Source of the DNA: Blautia sp. An81
GTDB taxonomy: Bacteria; Bacillota; Clostridia; Lachnospirales; Lachnospiraceae
Reading direction: 5' to 3'
DNA length: 64,000 nt
Assembly: GCF_002161285.1 (NCBI RefSeq)
Contig: NZ_NFHH01000002.1
Span: 124,001-188,000 of the forward strand
Shown: positions 26,053 through 36,648 of the stretch, in pieces
Position numbering within the stretch: the stretch's first letter is position 1
Layout of the letters: every line of letters starts with the position of its first letter
Made by a program: the position numbers and the translations under genes
Notes under the pieces: generated by a model
Told to the model about the DNA's origin: nothing
Database searches by the model: none
Seen by the model: the letters and a program-made list of their open reading frames with translations, nothing else

Positions 26053-26070
26053 GAGGCAAGGAGGACAGAA

Positions 26071-27261
26071 ATGAAAGAATATAAACGTGTATTTGTCATC
26101 GTAATAGATTCTCTGGGAATCGGGGCTATGCCTGATGGAGAAAAGTTTGGAGATGTTGGAGTGAATACCCTGGGACATATATCGGAATCCGTAGAAAACT
26201 TCCGGATTCCCACCCTTCAGAAGCTGGGAATGGCCAACCTGACGCCCCTTCGTCAGGTGCCTGCTGTGGATGAACCTCTTGGATATCAGGCTGCTCTGAG
26301 AGAGCGGAGCAACGGGAAAGATACCATGACCGGCCATTGGGAGATCATGGGAATTGAGACTAAGAAGCCATTTAAAACATTTACAGAGCATGGCTTTCCT
26401 AAGGAACTGATCGAGGAGCTGGAAAAGAGAACCGGCCATAAAGTAATCGGAAATAAAAGCGCCAGCGGAACGGAAATCATTGATGAGCTGGGAGAAGAAG
26501 AGATTGCCACCGGACATATGATCGTCTATACTTCTGCGGATTCTGTGCTCCAGATCTGCGGGAATGAAGAGACCTTTGGCCTGGAAGAATTATACCGGTG
26601 CTGCGAGATTGCAAGAGAGCTGACCATGAAAGAAGAGTGGAGAGTGGGAAGAGTCATTGCAAGACCCTATGTGGGCAGGAAAAAAGGAGAGTTTGAGCGG
26701 ACCAGCAACCGACATGACTATGCCCTGAAACCACCGATGAAAACCGCTCTGGACGTGCTGAAAGATCATGGACTGGATGTGATTTCTGTAGGAAAGATCA
26801 AAGATATTTTTGATGGAGAAGGGATTACAGAAGCCTATAAATCCAAATCTTCTGTTCACGGTATGGAACAGACCATAGACATTGCCAAGAAGGATTTTCA
26901 TGGACTTTGTTTTGTAAATCTGGTGGATTTTGATGCAAAATGGGGACATAGAAGAAACCCGGAAGGCTATGCAAAAGAGCTGGAAATGTTTGATGAAAAA
27001 CTGGAGATTTTACTGGAAAATCTGAAAGACGATGACCTCTTGATCATTACGGCAGATCATGGAAATGATCCTACCTATACAGGAACAGACCATACGAGAG
27101 AAAAAGTGCCCTTCCTGGCATACTCCAAATCCATGGAAGGCAACGGAAGGCTGCCGGAACAGGATACTTTTGCGGTGATCGGAGCTACTATTGTTGAGAA
27201 CTTCGGACTGGATATGCCGGAACAGACCATCGGAACCTCATTGCTTTCATATATAAAATAA
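26071..27261 (+). CDS. deoB: Phosphopentomutase
   Basis: 396 residues, full length. It converts (deoxy)ribose-1-phosphate to the 5-phosphate with Mn2+. Alkaline-phosphatase-superfamily metal ligands: [19 protein letters not shown] at the N-terminus, [13 protein letters not shown] (phosphorylated Thr region), and [19 protein letters not shown] near the C-terminus. GGAGGACAG precedes the ATG. It links the phosphorylases of this operon to DeoC. Confidence 0.95.
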   Translation: MKEYKRVFVIVIDSLGIGAMPDGEKFGDVGVNTLGHISESVENFRIPTLQKLGMANLTPLRQVPAVDEPLGYQAALRERSNGKDTMTGHWEIMGIETKKPFKTFTEHGFPKELIEELEKRTGHKVIGNKSASGTEIIDELGEEEIATGHMIVYTSADSVLQICGNEETFGLEELYRCCEIARELTMKEEWRVGRVIARPYVGRKKGEFERTSNRHDYALKPPMKTALDVLKDHGLDVISVGKIKDIFDGEGITEAYKSKSSVHGMEQTIDIAKKDFHGLCFVNLVDFDAKWGHRRNPEGYAKELEMFDEKLEILLENLKDDDLLIITADHGNDPTYTGTDHTREKVPFLAYSKSMEGNGRLPEQDTFAVIGATIVENFGLDMPEQTIGTSLLSYIK

Positions 27262-27287
27262 AACTTTGACAAAGGAGGAATGAAGAG

Positions 27288-28475
27288 ATGAAAAAACTGA
27301 AAAGGCTTGCCGCATTGCTTCTGGCAGTATGCACAGCGGTTACTGCCCTGGGATGCGGACCTTCGGGAACACAGGAAAGTACCAGCGACTCAGAATATCG
27401 TGTGGCCATGATTACAGACAGCGGGGATATCACGGACCAGTCTTTTAACCAGACGACCTATGAAGCCTGTCTGGAGTATTGTACAGAAAACAACATTGAT
27501 TTTACCTATAAAAAACCAGATGGAGATACAGACTATGCCAGGATTGCCATGATCGATGTGGCCGTGGCAGAAGGATATAACATCATTGTTATGCCGGGAT
27601 ATATCTTTGCACCGGCACTGGTAGAAGTGACTTATAAATACCCGGATGTGAAATTTATCGCCCTGGATATGACGGCGGGAGATATCATTGCGGCAGCTGT
27701 AGGAAGCAAATATTATGATGATCCGGATTCCTATGAGGCTTCCGATTATTATAATACGGAAAACACATACTGTGCAGTCTACCAGGAGGAAATACCGGGA
27801 TATATGGCAGGATATGCAGCGGTAAAACTGGGATACCGGAACCTGGGATTCCTGGGCGGACAGGCAGTGCCGGCGGTTATGAGGTTTGGATTCGGTTATG
27901 TACAGGGAATTAATGACGCGGCCAAAGAACTGGGAATTGTAGATGAGATTCAAGTGGAATATGCCTATGGAGGACAATTCTATGGTTCTACAGAGATTAC
28001 GGCAGCTATGGATACCTGGTTCAGCCAGGGCACAGAGATCGTATTTGCCTGCGGCGGCGGAATCTTTACTTCAGCAGCAGAGGCTGCGGCGAAAGTAGGG
28101 GGCAAAATGATCGGCGTAGACAGTGACCAGTCTCCTATTATTGACGCATATGGAGAAGGAATGACTGTGACTTCAGCTATGAAAGGCCTGGGAGCTACTG
28201 TAAAAGCTATGCTGAATTCGATTATTGTAGACGGTACCTGGGAAGAACATGTAGGAAAAATTGAGAACCTGGGTCTGGTATCAGGAACAGATACATCTGT
28301 AAATTATGTGGGACTTCCGGAGGATACAACTCAGTGGAATGAAAACTTTACTGTAGAAGATTATCACCAGCTGGTACAGAAGATTTATGACGGAGAGATC
28401 CAGATTGACAACTCTATTGACAAGATGCCGGAGGTATCTGTCAAGGTAAACGAAAGACAAGGATCGATCATGTAG
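27288..28475 (+). CDS. BMP family nucleoside-binding lipoprotein of ABC transporter
   Basis: 395 residues. A lipoprotein signal with charged KKLKR, hydrophobic ALLLAVCTAVTALG and lipidation Cys at about residue 24, slightly off the lipobox consensus (A at -3). The mature part is a BMP/PnrA domain: VAMITDSGDITDQSFNQTTY, VMPGYIFAPAL, LGFLGGQAVPAVMRFGFGY, GKMIGVDSDQSP. It captures nucleosides outside the membrane for the ATPase and two permeases encoded next. AAGGAGGAATG gives the start. Confidence 0.92.
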   Translation: MKKLKRLAALLLAVCTAVTALGCGPSGTQESTSDSEYRVAMITDSGDITDQSFNQTTYEACLEYCTENNIDFTYKKPDGDTDYARIAMIDVAVAEGYNIIVMPGYIFAPALVEVTYKYPDVKFIALDMTAGDIIAAAVGSKYYDDPDSYEASDYYNTENTYCAVYQEEIPGYMAGYAAVKLGYRNLGFLGGQAVPAVMRFGFGYVQGINDAAKELGIVDEIQVEYAYGGQFYGSTEITAAMDTWFSQGTEIVFACGGGIFTSAAEAAAKVGGKMIGVDSDQSPIIDAYGEGMTVTSAMKGLGATVKAMLNSIIVDGTWEEHVGKIENLGLVSGTDTSVNYVGLPEDTTQWNENFTVEDYHQLVQKIYDGEIQIDNSIDKMPEVSVKVNERQGSIM

Positions 28476-28501
28476 GAAAATACAGAAAGGAGGAAACAAA
28501 A

Positions 28502-30028
28502 ATGGGAGAATATGCAGTTGAAATGCTGAATATAACCAAGAGATTTCCTGGCATTGTGGCAAATGACAACATCACCCTGCAGCTGAAAAAAGGGGAAATC
28601 CATGCACTCCTGGGAGAAAACGGAGCAGGGAAATCTACTTTGATGAGCGTGCTGTTTGGCCTGTATCAGCCGGAGGAAGGAGAGATCCGGAAAGACGGAA
28701 AAACCGTACAGATCAAGAATCCCAATGATGCCAACGCCTTGGGGATCGGTATGGTGCATCAGCATTTTAAGCTGGTAGAATGTTTCTCTGTACTGGATAA
28801 TATTATCCTTGGCGCAGAGCCGGTACAGGGAGGATTTTTAAAGAAAGACGAAGCGAGAAAAAAGGTGATGGACCTGTCTTCCAGATATCATCTCCAGATC
28901 GATCCCGATGCTATTGTGGAAAATATCACAGTGGGAATGCAGCAGAGAACGGAAATTTTGAAAATGCTGTACCGGGATAATGAAATCCTGATTTTTGACG
29001 AGCCTACGGCAGTGCTGACTGTACAGGAGATCGAAGAGCTGATGCAGATCATGAAAGGCCTTGCAAAAGAGGGAAAGAGTATCCTTTTTATTTCTCACAA
29101 GCTCAACGAGATCATGGAAGTTTCTGACAGATGTACGGTACTTCGGAAGGGAAAATATGTAGGTACAGTAGAGACAAAAGATACCACTCCTGAGAAGCTG
29201 TCCGCTATGATGGTAGGAAGAAATGTAAGCTTTAAAGTAGAGAAGAAACCTGCCAAACCAGGGGATGTAGTGCTGGACGTAAAGCATATGACCGTTGGCG
29301 GACAGAACAAAAAAGACGCAGTTCAGGATGTGAATTTCCAGGTACGAAAAGGAGAAATTGTCTGCATAACAGGAATTGACGGAAATGGTCAGACGGAGCT
29401 GGTCTACGGACTGTCTGGCCTGGAGCCTCTGAAAAGCGGAAATATCCTTATGAATGGAAAAGACATTACCCATACTCCTATCCGCCAGCGTTCTGTTATG
29501 GGCATGAGCCATATTCCAGAGGACCGGCATAAACATGGACTGGTCCTGGACTATTCTCTGGAGGATAACCTGGTGCTGCAGAGATACTTTGAACCTCAGT
29601 TTACGAATAAATTCGGAGTGCTGAAGAGAAAAGAAATCCGGGAATATTCAGATCGTTTGATCGAAGAGTATGATATTCGTTCCGGCCAGGGCTCGGCAAC
29701 TACTGTTCGTTCCATGTCCGGAGGAAATCAGCAGAAGGCCATTATTGCCAGGGAGATTGATAAGAATCCGGATCTTCTCATCGCTGTGCAGCCTACACGA
29801 GGAGTAGATATCGGGGCTATTGAGTTCATTCACAAACAGCTTATTGAACAGAGAGATGCGGGAAAAGCCGTGCTTTTAGTCAGCCTGGAACTTGATGAAG
29901 TTATGGACGTGCCGGATCGGATTCTGGTAATGTACGAAGGGAAACTGGTCGGAGAATTCAAACCCGATGAGGTGACGGTTGAGGAATTGGGACTTTATAT
30001 GACCGGTGCTAAAAAACAGGAGGTGTAG
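28502..30028 (+). CDS. Nucleoside ABC transporter ATP-binding protein (two ABC domains)
   Basis: 508 residues, NupA/YufO-like. The first ABC domain has a full Walker A ([18 protein letters not shown]), a variant signature region ([17 protein letters not shown]) and Walker B ([16 protein letters not shown]). The second has a degenerate Walker A ([17 protein letters not shown]), signature [15 protein letters not shown] and Walker B-like [16 protein letters not shown], as usual for this subfamily and sugar importers. It powers the two permeases downstream; AAAGGAGGAAAC precedes the ATG. Confidence 0.94.
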   Translation: MGEYAVEMLNITKRFPGIVANDNITLQLKKGEIHALLGENGAGKSTLMSVLFGLYQPEEGEIRKDGKTVQIKNPNDANALGIGMVHQHFKLVECFSVLDNIILGAEPVQGGFLKKDEARKKVMDLSSRYHLQIDPDAIVENITVGMQQRTEILKMLYRDNEILIFDEPTAVLTVQEIEELMQIMKGLAKEGKSILFISHKLNEIMEVSDRCTVLRKGKYVGTVETKDTTPEKLSAMMVGRNVSFKVEKKPAKPGDVVLDVKHMTVGGQNKKDAVQDVNFQVRKGEIVCITGIDGNGQTELVYGLSGLEPLKSGNILMNGKDITHTPIRQRSVMGMSHIPEDRHKHGLVLDYSLEDNLVLQRYFEPQFTNKFGVLKRKEIREYSDRLIEEYDIRSGQGSATTVRSMSGGNQQKAIIAREIDKNPDLLIAVQPTRGVDIGAIEFIHKQLIEQRDAGKAVLLVSLELDEVMDVPDRILVMYEGKLVGEFKPDEVTVEELGLYMTGAKKQEV

Positions 30029-30031
30029 GAT

Positions 30032-31123
30032 ATGAATACGAAAAAAGAAAAGAAAGGATTCCTGGAAATCGCCGGTGTGCAGACTGTGATCGCCTCTCTG
30101 ATCTGTATTATCCTGGGGCTGCTGGTAGGATATGTTGTGCTGTTATGCATTAACCCGGCAGAAGCCTGGAGTGCAATGACCGCAATCCTGAAAAACTTTT
30201 TATACTTCCCCAGACCAGAAGTGGCTCTGGAATATTTCGGAAGTACCCTTGCCAAGACTGCCCCTCTTCTTATGTGTACGCTGTCTATCTTATTTGCCTA
30301 TAAAGTAGGACTTTTCAATATCGGAGCTTCCGGACAGTATGCGGTGGGAGCAGGGCTGGCCCTTTACCTGGCACTGGCCTTCCAGATGCCCTGGTATGTC
30401 TGCATGATCGCAGCCATGATCGGCGGAGGCATCCTTGGCGGGATTGCAGGAATTTTGAAGGCTTACTTAAATGTAAACGAAGTTATTGCGGGAATCATGC
30501 TGAACTGGATCAGCCTTTACAGTGTGAACATGCTTCTGACCAATGTAAAGGAGTCCAGCACTACCTATACAATGGCTCTGAAGACTAATGCTCCCGGAGC
30601 CTTGATCCCAAGTCTGGGCCTGGACGGGCTGTTTTCCAACAACCGGTATGTGACCATTGCCATTCCTCTGGCGATTATCATTGCCATTCTGGTGTGGTTC
30701 CTGATGAGCAAAACAAAACTGGGTTACGAGCTGAAAGCTACCGGATTGAATAAAAATGCGGCAAAGTATGCAGGTATGAAAGAGAAGAGAAATATGATCC
30801 TTACCATGGTGATCGCAGGCTGCCTCTCCGGATTGGGAGCTTCATTCCTTTATCTGAGCGGCATCGAGCAGTGGTCCTGCGCCCAGACAGCAGTTCCGGC
30901 TATGGGCTTTAACGGAATCGCAGCAGCTTTCCTTGGGGGACTGAATCCTATCGGAAGTGTTTTCTCCGCATTTTTCATCCAGCACATTACAAGCGGCGGC
31001 TCTTATGTGGATAAGATGGTATACTGTGCCCAGATTTCTGACCTGATCTCAGCAATCATCATTTACTTCTGCGGCTTTGTATTATTCTTTAAACACTGCA
31101 TGAACAGAAAAGGGAAAAAGTAG
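30032..31123 (+). CDS. Nucleoside ABC transporter permease 1 (BPD_transp_2)
   Basis: 363 residues with about nine to ten hydrophobic segments, e.g. TVIASLICIILGLLVGYVVL. The family signature around LFNIGASGQYAVGAGLALYL and NEVIAGIMLNWI is present. It starts 3 bp after the ATPase stop, behind AGGAGG within the end of that gene, so they are translationally coupled. It forms the channel with the next permease. Confidence 0.93.
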   Translation: MNTKKEKKGFLEIAGVQTVIASLICIILGLLVGYVVLLCINPAEAWSAMTAILKNFLYFPRPEVALEYFGSTLAKTAPLLMCTLSILFAYKVGLFNIGASGQYAVGAGLALYLALAFQMPWYVCMIAAMIGGGILGGIAGILKAYLNVNEVIAGIMLNWISLYSVNMLLTNVKESSTTYTMALKTNAPGALIPSLGLDGLFSNNRYVTIAIPLAIIIAILVWFLMSKTKLGYELKATGLNKNAAKYAGMKEKRNMILTMVIAGCLSGLGASFLYLSGIEQWSCAQTAVPAMGFNGIAAAFLGGLNPIGSVFSAFFIQHITSGGSYVDKMVYCAQISDLISAIIIYFCGFVLFFKHCMNRKGKK

Positions 31124-31141
31124 GAAAGGAGGAAGAAAAGG

Positions 31142-32083
31142 ATGGCACTATTATTACAATATACATTAATTTATGCCTCAGTACTGATGCTGGTAGCCCT
31201 GGGCGGATGCTTTTCAGAACGAAGCGGCGTAATTAACCTGGGCTTAGAGGGAACCATGGTCATCGGCGCCCTGGGCGGAGCTCTGGTAATGAAATACATG
31301 GGGAATCTTCCGGCGGCTCTCATGATCCTGGCAGTTGTGATCGGAAGTGTCCTTTTCGGTATGGTTTATTCCCTTCTGCTGGCAGTATCGGCAATTAATT
31401 TTAAGGCAGACCAGACCCTTATCGGAACGGCCATGAACCTTCTTGGAACAGCGGCTGCTACAGTATTTGTAAAAGCAATCAATATGTCAGAAAATGTAAA
31501 CAACGTTTCTTCCTCGATCCAGTACATCGAACAGAGAAAAGCGTTTTCCGCCTTTAAGATTGGAAATTTTGAGGTGAGCTGGTTTATGATCCTGGCAGTT
31601 ATCCTTCTGATCATTGCCCATATTGTTCTCTATAAAACCAGATTTGGCCTTCGCCTGCGGGCCTGCGGCGAGCACCCTCAGGCAGCAGATTCTGTGGGAA
31701 TCAACGTATATAAAATGCGCTATGCAGGCGTTCTGATTTCCGGGGCTTTCGGAGGCCTTGGAGGAATCGTTTACATTACAGCAGGAGTCAGTGAATGGAA
31801 GTTTGAGAACGGCGTTGCCGGCTTCGGATTCCTTGCTCTGGCAGTTATGATCTTTGGTCAGTGGGAACCAAAACTCATCGGACTGGCGGCCCTCCTTTTT
31901 GGACTATTCCGGGCTCTGTCCAATGTATATTCAGGATTCGACATTCTGGAAGCACTGAACATACCAAGTGCAGTTTACAACATGCTTCCTTATATTATTT
32001 CTCTTGTGGTGCTGGCACTGTTCTCAAGGAACTCCAGAGCGCCGAAAGCGGAAGGCATCCCCTACGACAAAGGACAGCGATAA
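31142..32083 (+). CDS. Nucleoside ABC transporter permease 2 (BPD_transp_2)
   Basis: 313 residues, multiple membrane spans. Family signature: FSERSGVINLGLEGTMVIGA near the N-terminus and GLRLRACGEHPQAADSVGIN in the cytoplasmic loop that contacts the ATPase. AAAGGAGGAAGAAAAGG sets the ATG. It is the second channel half of the nucleoside importer. Confidence 0.93.
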   Translation: MALLLQYTLIYASVLMLVALGGCFSERSGVINLGLEGTMVIGALGGALVMKYMGNLPAALMILAVVIGSVLFGMVYSLLLAVSAINFKADQTLIGTAMNLLGTAAATVFVKAINMSENVNNVSSSIQYIEQRKAFSAFKIGNFEVSWFMILAVILLIIAHIVLYKTRFGLRLRACGEHPQAADSVGINVYKMRYAGVLISGAFGGLGGIVYITAGVSEWKFENGVAGFGFLALAVMIFGQWEPKLIGLAALLFGLFRALSNVYSGFDILEALNIPSAVYNMLPYIISLVVLALFSRNSRAPKAEGIPYDKGQR

Positions 32084-32139
32084 GGAATATCCCCGTTGTC
32101 TGGGGACAGAAAATTAAAAATCAGTAAGGAGAAGATCCC

Positions 32140-33414
32140 ATGGAAAGATTTGCCATCAGAGGCCATATCTGTTACAGTGAAGATAAGAACAAAATACGGA
32201 CCACAGAGCATGGGTATGCAGTATGCGAAAATGGAAAATGCTTGGGAGTCTTTGAGGCCCTCCCGGAGGAATGGAAAGGGATTCCCTGTGTGGACTACGG
32301 GGAGAAACTGATCATTCCGGGGCTTGTTGACCTTCATGTCCATGCTCCCCAATACACCTTTCGGGGACTGGGGATGGACATGGAGCTGATTGACTGGCTG
32401 AATACCCATACTTTTCCGGAAGAGGAGAAATATCAGAATACAGAATATGCCCAAAAGGCGTATTCGATATTCATAGACGACCTCCTTCACAGCTCCACTA
32501 CAAGGGCCTGTGTCTTTGCCACCTGCCATAAGGAGGCTACCTTATGGCTGATGGAAAAGATGGAGGAAGCAGGACTGGCAGGATATGTGGGTAAGGTAAA
32601 TATGGATAGGAACAGCCCGGAAGGACTCTGTGAGAAAAACGCTGAAAGGTCAGCAAAGGACACGGAAGAGTGGCTCCTGGCATCGGCAGGTCTTTCCAAT
32701 GTCAGGCCGATTCTGACTCCAAGATTTATCCCCACATGCTCAGAGGAGTTGATGGAGAGACTTTCTGAACTCCAGAAAAAATACCGGCTGCCAGCCCAGT
32801 CTCACCTTTCAGAAAATCTCAGTGAGATAGAATGGGTGAGGGAGCTCTGTCCTGAAGCTACATGCTATGGCGATGCTTACCGGCTTCACGGTCTCTTCGG
32901 GGGAGACTGTCCAACTGTCATGGCTCACTGTGTTTACAGCAATGCAGAGGAAATCCAGATGATGAAAGAGCAGGGAGTGTTTATTGCTCACTGTCCGGAG
33001 TCTAATGCAAATCTGGCGTCGGGAATCGCACCGGCCAGGAAATATTTAGATCAGGGACTGAAGATGGGACTGGGCACAGATGTAGCTGCAGGCACTTCCC
33101 TTTCCATGTTCCGGGCCATGGCTGCAGCCATTCAGTGCTCAAAGCTCCGGTGGAGGATACAGGATGAAAGCCTTGCTCCTCTGACTGTAGAGGAAGTATT
33201 CTACCTTGCTACAAAAGGGGGAGGAGAATTCTTCGGAAAGGTGGGAAGTCTGGAGCCTGGCTATGAATTTGACGCAGTAGTCATTGATGACGGAATGCTC
33301 CGCCACGCCCGGAAACTTTCTCCAAAAGAGCGGCTGGAGCGGCTGATCTACCTGGCAGAGGACAGACAGATCCAAGCAAAATATATCAAAGGAAAACAGG
33401 TGCTTCCTATATAA
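32140..33414 (+). CDS. guaD: Guanine deaminase (amidohydrolase)
   Basis: 424 residues. It deaminates guanine to xanthine with zinc. Amidohydrolase motifs: PGLVDLHVHAPQYTFRGLGM (HxH), LIDWLNTHTFPEE, RFIPTCSEELMERL, QSHLSENLSEIEW, VMAHCVYSNAEEI, LGTDVAAGTSLSMFRAMAAA. The PQYTFRG and SE(N) patterns separate guanine deaminase from other members. AAGGAGAAG precedes the ATG. Its substrate is the guanine released by the purine phosphorylase in this operon. Confidence 0.88.
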   Translation: MERFAIRGHICYSEDKNKIRTTEHGYAVCENGKCLGVFEALPEEWKGIPCVDYGEKLIIPGLVDLHVHAPQYTFRGLGMDMELIDWLNTHTFPEEEKYQNTEYAQKAYSIFIDDLLHSSTTRACVFATCHKEATLWLMEKMEEAGLAGYVGKVNMDRNSPEGLCEKNAERSAKDTEEWLLASAGLSNVRPILTPRFIPTCSEELMERLSELQKKYRLPAQSHLSENLSEIEWVRELCPEATCYGDAYRLHGLFGGDCPTVMAHCVYSNAEEIQMMKEQGVFIAHCPESNANLASGIAPARKYLDQGLKMGLGTDVAAGTSLSMFRAMAAAIQCSKLRWRIQDESLAPLTVEEVFYLATKGGGEFFGKVGSLEPGYEFDAVVIDDGMLRHARKLSPKERLERLIYLAEDRQIQAKYIKGKQVLPI

Positions 33415-33435
33415 AAGGACTATAGGTGACGAAAG

Positions 33436-34167
33436 ATGGAAAACAAATATCTGGCAAAGATCCTGCCTTTTTTAAACGAAATAGAAAAGGAGAGAAGAGA
33501 GCAGTTTGAAGGGTATTTTCGGACAGCTCCCATGTGGCTGATGGACACCTTTGTGGTGGAAGAACTGGAAAAAGGAACCATATTTGTCCAGGAGGGTGAG
33601 CCTGCGGACATGATCTACCTGATAGGAAAGGGTCTTATCAAAGCCACAGATTACAGAATTTACGGTATTAACTATGACTTTACAGTTTTCGACAAAGTCT
33701 ATGCTTTCGGCGGGATGGAAGTGATCATTAATCTGGACAAATACCAGACAACTCTTCAGACAGTGACAAAATGTACAGTGTTGAAAATTCCCAAAGAAGG
33801 CTTTAAAAAATGGCTGGATTCCGACATTGTAGCCCTTCAGCAGGAAAGCAGACTGATGGGAGAATACCTTCTGGAGCAGGCCCGGGACAGCCGGATGCTT
33901 TTATTCCTCCAGGGGGCAGACCGGGTGGCCTTTCTTCTAATGAAACGGTATCGGAAATATGCCGAGAATGGGGTCATGAAGATGAAAGGAGACCGGCAGG
34001 AACTGTCGGATTTTACGGGATTGTGTGTAAAGACCATCACTCGTTCCATTAAGAAATTTAAAGAAAGCGGGTTGATCACCACCCAGGGAAGCTATATTCT
34101 CATTAACTATGAACAGTACTGCCGGATGGAAAAAATGATATCGGAAATCCTGGCGGAAGATTTATGA
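33436..34167 (+). CDS. Crp/Fnr family transcriptional regulator
   Basis: 243 residues. The cyclic-nucleotide-binding-like beta barrel covers about 30-150 (VEELEKGTIFVQEGEPADMI, GMEVIINLDKYQTTLQTVT). The C-terminal winged helix is DRQELSDFTGLCVKTITRSI then KKFKESGLITTQGSYILINY. The cAMP-binding arginine signature and an N-terminal Fe-S cysteine set are not evident, so the effector is unknown. Lying within the operon suggests it controls it; a matching 5-4-5 dyad is at 24720. Confidence 0.88.
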   Translation: MENKYLAKILPFLNEIEKERREQFEGYFRTAPMWLMDTFVVEELEKGTIFVQEGEPADMIYLIGKGLIKATDYRIYGINYDFTVFDKVYAFGGMEVIINLDKYQTTLQTVTKCTVLKIPKEGFKKWLDSDIVALQQESRLMGEYLLEQARDSRMLLFLQGADRVAFLLMKRYRKYAENGVMKMKGDRQELSDFTGLCVKTITRSIKKFKESGLITTQGSYILINYEQYCRMEKMISEILAEDL

Positions 34168-34180
34168 GAGGAGTGGAAAT

Positions 34181-34993
34181 ATGGAAAATAAATTAAAGAC
34201 TTGCCTGGCAAGTATCAGAGAAAAAACAGATTTCAAACCAGAAGTTGCCCTGATCCTGGGAAGCGGACTGGGAGACTATGCGGAAGGTATTAAGATAGAA
34301 ACTACTGTGGATTACTCAAATATTGAAGGATTTCCCGTGTCTACAGTAAAAGGACACAAAGGACGTTTTGTTTTCGGATATGTAGGAAATGTCCCGGTGG
34401 TGATCATGCAGGGAAGAGTTCATTATTATGAAGGATACTATATGTCTGATGTGGTGCTGCCCACAAGGTTAATGGGCCTTTTAGGAGCAAAAAAACTGAT
34501 CCTTACCAATGCAGCAGGAGGAATCAATGAGAACTTCCAGCCGGGAGATTTTATGATGATCACTGACCAGATCGCAACAGGCGTCCCCAGCCCCCTGATA
34601 GGACCAAACCTGGAGGAGCTTGGAGACCGGTTCCCGGATATGAGCGAAGTCTACAGCAAAAGAATCCGGGAGGTAATCCGGAAATCTGCCGAAGAATGCG
34701 GAATCCATCTCCAGGAAGGGGTCTATGTACAGCTTACCGGACCAAATTATGAGACTCCTGCAGAAGTCCGGATGTGCCGGATCTGGGGAGGAGACGCTGT
34801 GGGAATGAGTACTGCCTGCGAGGCTATGGCTGCCCGCCATATGGGAATGGAGATTGGAGGAATCTCCTGTATCACTAACCTGGCCGCAGGACTGTCAGAC
34901 AAAAAACTGGATCACAAAGAAGTGCAGGAAACTGCGGACAGAGTTTCCGTGCAGTTCAAAGAACTGGTTACTAAAATTATAGAAAAGGTGTGA
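34181..34993 (+). CDS. Purine nucleoside phosphorylase (inosine/guanosine, trimeric type)
   Basis: 270 residues, the trimeric PNP class. It splits inosine and guanosine with phosphate. Motifs: ALILGSGLGDYAEGI, VIMQGRVHYYEGYYMSDVVL, LILTNAAGGINENFQPGDFM, VQLTGPNYETPAEVRMCRIW, GDAVGMSTACEAMAARHMGM. GAGGAGTGGAAAT sets the ATG, 13 bp after the regulator gene. Confidence 0.94.
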   Translation: MENKLKTCLASIREKTDFKPEVALILGSGLGDYAEGIKIETTVDYSNIEGFPVSTVKGHKGRFVFGYVGNVPVVIMQGRVHYYEGYYMSDVVLPTRLMGLLGAKKLILTNAAGGINENFQPGDFMMITDQIATGVPSPLIGPNLEELGDRFPDMSEVYSKRIREVIRKSAEECGIHLQEGVYVQLTGPNYETPAEVRMCRIWGGDAVGMSTACEAMAARHMGMEIGGISCITNLAAGLSDKKLDHKEVQETADRVSVQFKELVTKIIEKV

Positions 34994-34997
34994 TTAT

Positions 34998-35963
34998 ATG
35001 GATATAGAACAGCTTCCAAAACTTGACCTCCACTGTCATCTGGACGGTTCTCTTACAAAGTCTATGATAGAGAAACATCTGGGGAAAGAAGTGACCAGGG
35101 AGGCTCTGACCGTATCTCAGGACTGCAAAAGCCTTACGGAATATCTGGAGAAATTTGACCTGCCTCTTCAGTGTCTTCAGGACGAGAAAGGACTGGAAGA
35201 AGGCGCCTATACCTTTGTGGAAGAAATCGCAAAAGACAAGGTAGAGTATATTGAAGTACGATTCGCCCCTATGCTTTCCGTACATGAAGGTTTAAGCTGC
35301 AGACAGGTGATCGAAGCGGTGAGGCGAGGTATGGAACGGGGAAAAGAAGATTTCCATGTGCATTATGGAATCATAGTGTGCGCTATGAGAAACCACAGTG
35401 AGGAACAGAACCTGGCCATGCTGAAATGTGCCAGAGAATATCTGGGAGAAGGGGTATGCGCCCTGGACCTGGCCGGAGATGAGTCCGCCTTTCCTACGGC
35501 CCAGTACCGGAACATTTTTCAGGAGGCAAAAAGACTTGGCATGCCCTATACTATTCACTCCGGGGAAACCGGAAGCCTGGAAAATGTCCGGGAGGCCTGG
35601 GAACTGGGAGCGGCCAGGATCGGTCATGGAATTGCACTGAAAAAAGACCCGGAGTTGATGAAAACATATGCCAGAGCAGGGATCGGCGTGGAAATGTGTC
35701 CTACAAGCAACTTCCAGACTAAGGCAGCGCAAAGCTGGCAGGATTATCCTCTCCGTCAGTTTTTGGAGGAAGGAATTAAGGTTTCCGTAAATACGGATAA
35801 CCGGACTGTCAGCGGTACTACTATGACAAAAGAGCTGATACGGGTTTACGAACAGTATGGCCGGGATGAAGAACTGATCTTTACCCTGCTGCAAAATGCT
35901 GCTGATACAGCCTTTAACCCGAAAATCAGAGAAATCTTTGAGAAGAAATGGAAAGGAATTTAA
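34998..35963 (+). CDS. add: Adenosine deaminase
   Basis: 321 residues. It converts (deoxy)adenosine to (deoxy)inosine, the substrate of the preceding phosphorylase. Zinc and catalytic motifs: [95 protein letters not shown] precedes the ATG, 4 bp after pnp. Confidence 0.94.
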   Translation: MDIEQLPKLDLHCHLDGSLTKSMIEKHLGKEVTREALTVSQDCKSLTEYLEKFDLPLQCLQDEKGLEEGAYTFVEEIAKDKVEYIEVRFAPMLSVHEGLSCRQVIEAVRRGMERGKEDFHVHYGIIVCAMRNHSEEQNLAMLKCAREYLGEGVCALDLAGDESAFPTAQYRNIFQEAKRLGMPYTIHSGETGSLENVREAWELGAARIGHGIALKKDPELMKTYARAGIGVEMCPTSNFQTKAAQSWQDYPLRQFLEEGIKVSVNTDNRTVSGTTMTKELIRVYEQYGRDEELIFTLLQNAADTAFNPKIREIFEKKWKGI

Positions 35964-35964
35964 G

Positions 35965-36636
35965 ATGGATAAAAAAGAAATTTTGAAATATGTAGACCAT
36001 ACTTTACTGACACAGACTGCAGCCTGGGAGGAGATCCGTCAGATTCTGGATGACGCCATAAAATATGGAACAGCCTCTGCATGTATTCCGGCTTCCTATG
36101 TAAAGCAGGCTGCCGAATATGTAGAGGAAAAGCTTCCAATCTGCACGGTTATCGGTTTTCCAAACGGCTACAGCACCACAGCCACTAAGGTATTTGAGAC
36201 AAAGGACGCTGTTGCAAATGGAGCTTCCGAGATCGACATGGTCATCAATATCGGAAAGCTGAAAGATAAGAAGTACGAAGAAATCGAAGAGGAGATTCGC
36301 CAGATCCACCAGGCCTGCGGCGGCAGGATCCTGAAGGTTATTATCGAGACATGCCTTCTTACTGAGGATGAAAAGATAAAAATGTGCGAGATCGTCACAA
36401 AGGCAGGAGCAGAATATATTAAAACATCTACAGGATTTTCTACCGGAGGAGCCACCTTTGCAGATGTGGAACTGATGAAAAAACATGTGGGAAAAGAAGT
36501 GAAGGTAAAGGCTGCCGGAGGCATTTCTTCCTTTGACGACGCAGAAGAATTTATCCGCCTGGGAGCTGAAAGACTTGGTACAAGCAGGCTGGTGAAGATC
36601 ATGAAAAACAGCCCGGATGCCGGGAATGGATACTAA
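35965..36636 (+). CDS. deoC: Deoxyribose-phosphate aldolase
   Basis: 223 residues from ATG 35965, one base after the add stop, with GGAAAGGA inside add as ribosome site; the longer frame opening at 35896 overlaps add. It cleaves deoxyribose-5-phosphate to glyceraldehyde-3-phosphate and acetaldehyde. Motifs: [49 protein letters not shown] and [20 protein letters not shown] with the Schiff-base Lys. It ends the catabolic branch of the operon. Confidence 0.95.
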   Translation: MDKKEILKYVDHTLLTQTAAWEEIRQILDDAIKYGTASACIPASYVKQAAEYVEEKLPICTVIGFPNGYSTTATKVFETKDAVANGASEIDMVINIGKLKDKKYEEIEEEIRQIHQACGGRILKVIIETCLLTEDEKIKMCEIVTKAGAEYIKTSTGFSTGGATFADVELMKKHVGKEVKVKAAGGISSFDDAEEFIRLGAERLGTSRLVKIMKNSPDAGNGY

Positions 36637-36648
36637 GGGGGAGACGGT

